Assembly (NCBI GenBank): GCA_030533035.1
Contig: JAUNJW010000154.1
Location: forward strand, 1 to 5,274
DNA length: 5,274 nt
Origin: Erysipelotrichaceae bacterium
GTDB lineage: Bacteria > Bacillota_I > Bacilli_A > Erysipelotrichales > Erysipelotrichaceae
Direction of reading: 5' to 3'
Made by a program: the position numbers and the translations under genes. The notes beneath the pieces are model-generated. The model saw only the letters and a list, made by a program, of their open reading frames with translations, was not told where the DNA came from and did not search any database. Shown in pieces: positions 5,173 to 5,274 of this stretch (position 1 is its first letter; the number at the start of each line of letters is the position of its first letter).

Positions 5173-5274
5173 ATTTCTGTAATCCTGCAATTCTGCGCTG
5201 AGCGATACAGGAAGTTTTCCGATTCATCCATGCGGATGCTTATAAATTGCAGAACTGACATACATGCAGGAACA
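5173..5274. other. Intergenic end of the window, short inverted repeats only
   Basis: These last 102 nt follow the DUF4256 stop and look more A+T-rich than the genes. They hold a small hairpin, CATCC (5225-5229) with GGATG (5234-5238) around a 4-nt loop, and an inverted pair CTGCAATT (5185-5192) and AATTGCAG (5245-5252). I see no T-tract typical of a terminator after either. Open frames exist here on both strands, but they are too short to count as evidence of a gene. Confidence 0.5.

Noticed and set aside
5215..5246. Promoter with TATAAA (5241-5246) as -10 for a gene to the right.
   Set aside because: No acceptable -35 occurs at 16-18 nt spacing and no TG extension precedes it, so there is too little support.
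5169..5274. Possible C-terminal end of a convergent gene on the - strand entering from the right edge (stop at 5169-5171).
   Set aside because: About 34 open codons are expected by chance, the composition is unlike the neighbouring genes, and no family is recognisable. Sequence beyond the right edge would decide it.

Overview
The window looks like a chromosomal stretch from a Bacillota (Firmicutes) bacterium of moderate G+C content (about half by eye). Three things support this: the Bacillota version of the division and cell wall (dcw) order murG-murB-divIB, a fatty-acid kinase fakA paired with an Asp23-family gene of the yloU type, and clear AGGAG-type ribosome binding sites. The wording of MurB (for example AWQLIDGIGYRG) makes me lean towards the Erysipelotrichia, but that is an impression and not a placement. 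All five complete genes and the partial one lie on the + strand, and I see no mobile element, CRISPR array, tRNA or rRNA.

Layout. Positions 3-440 hold the C-terminal part of murG, cut by the left edge of the window. murB (433-1341) overlaps it by 8 nt, and ftsQ/divIB (1338-2552) overlaps murB by 4 nt, so these three are tightly packed and probably translationally coupled. A 52-nt gap follows, with a perfect extended -10 promoter element and a strong Shine-Dalgarno but no terminator. It leads into yloU (2605-2964) and, 17 nt later, fakA (2982-4592). A GC-rich hairpin with a short T-tract (4606-4631) closes that pair. Immediately behind it is a DUF4256 gene (4651-5172). The last 102 nt hold no gene I can support, only short inverted repeats.

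How the genes work together. MurG adds GlcNAc to lipid I to make lipid II, MurB completes UDP-MurNAc earlier in the same pathway, and DivIB/FtsQ belongs to the septal machinery that consumes lipid II. FakA phosphorylates fatty acids carried by a FakB partner that is not in this window; YloU is its usual neighbour and has no settled function. DUF4256 has no known function.

This is mostly ordinary core chromosome, and I do not find a new multi-gene system. Four points deserve a second look. FakA seems to have lost the Cys/His/His residues of its middle-domain metal site. DivIB carries a long C-terminal addition made of a two-copy degenerate repeat and a strongly acidic tail. The dcw cluster runs straight into yloU-fakA without ftsA or ftsZ. 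A short-leader promoter appears to restart transcription at that junction.
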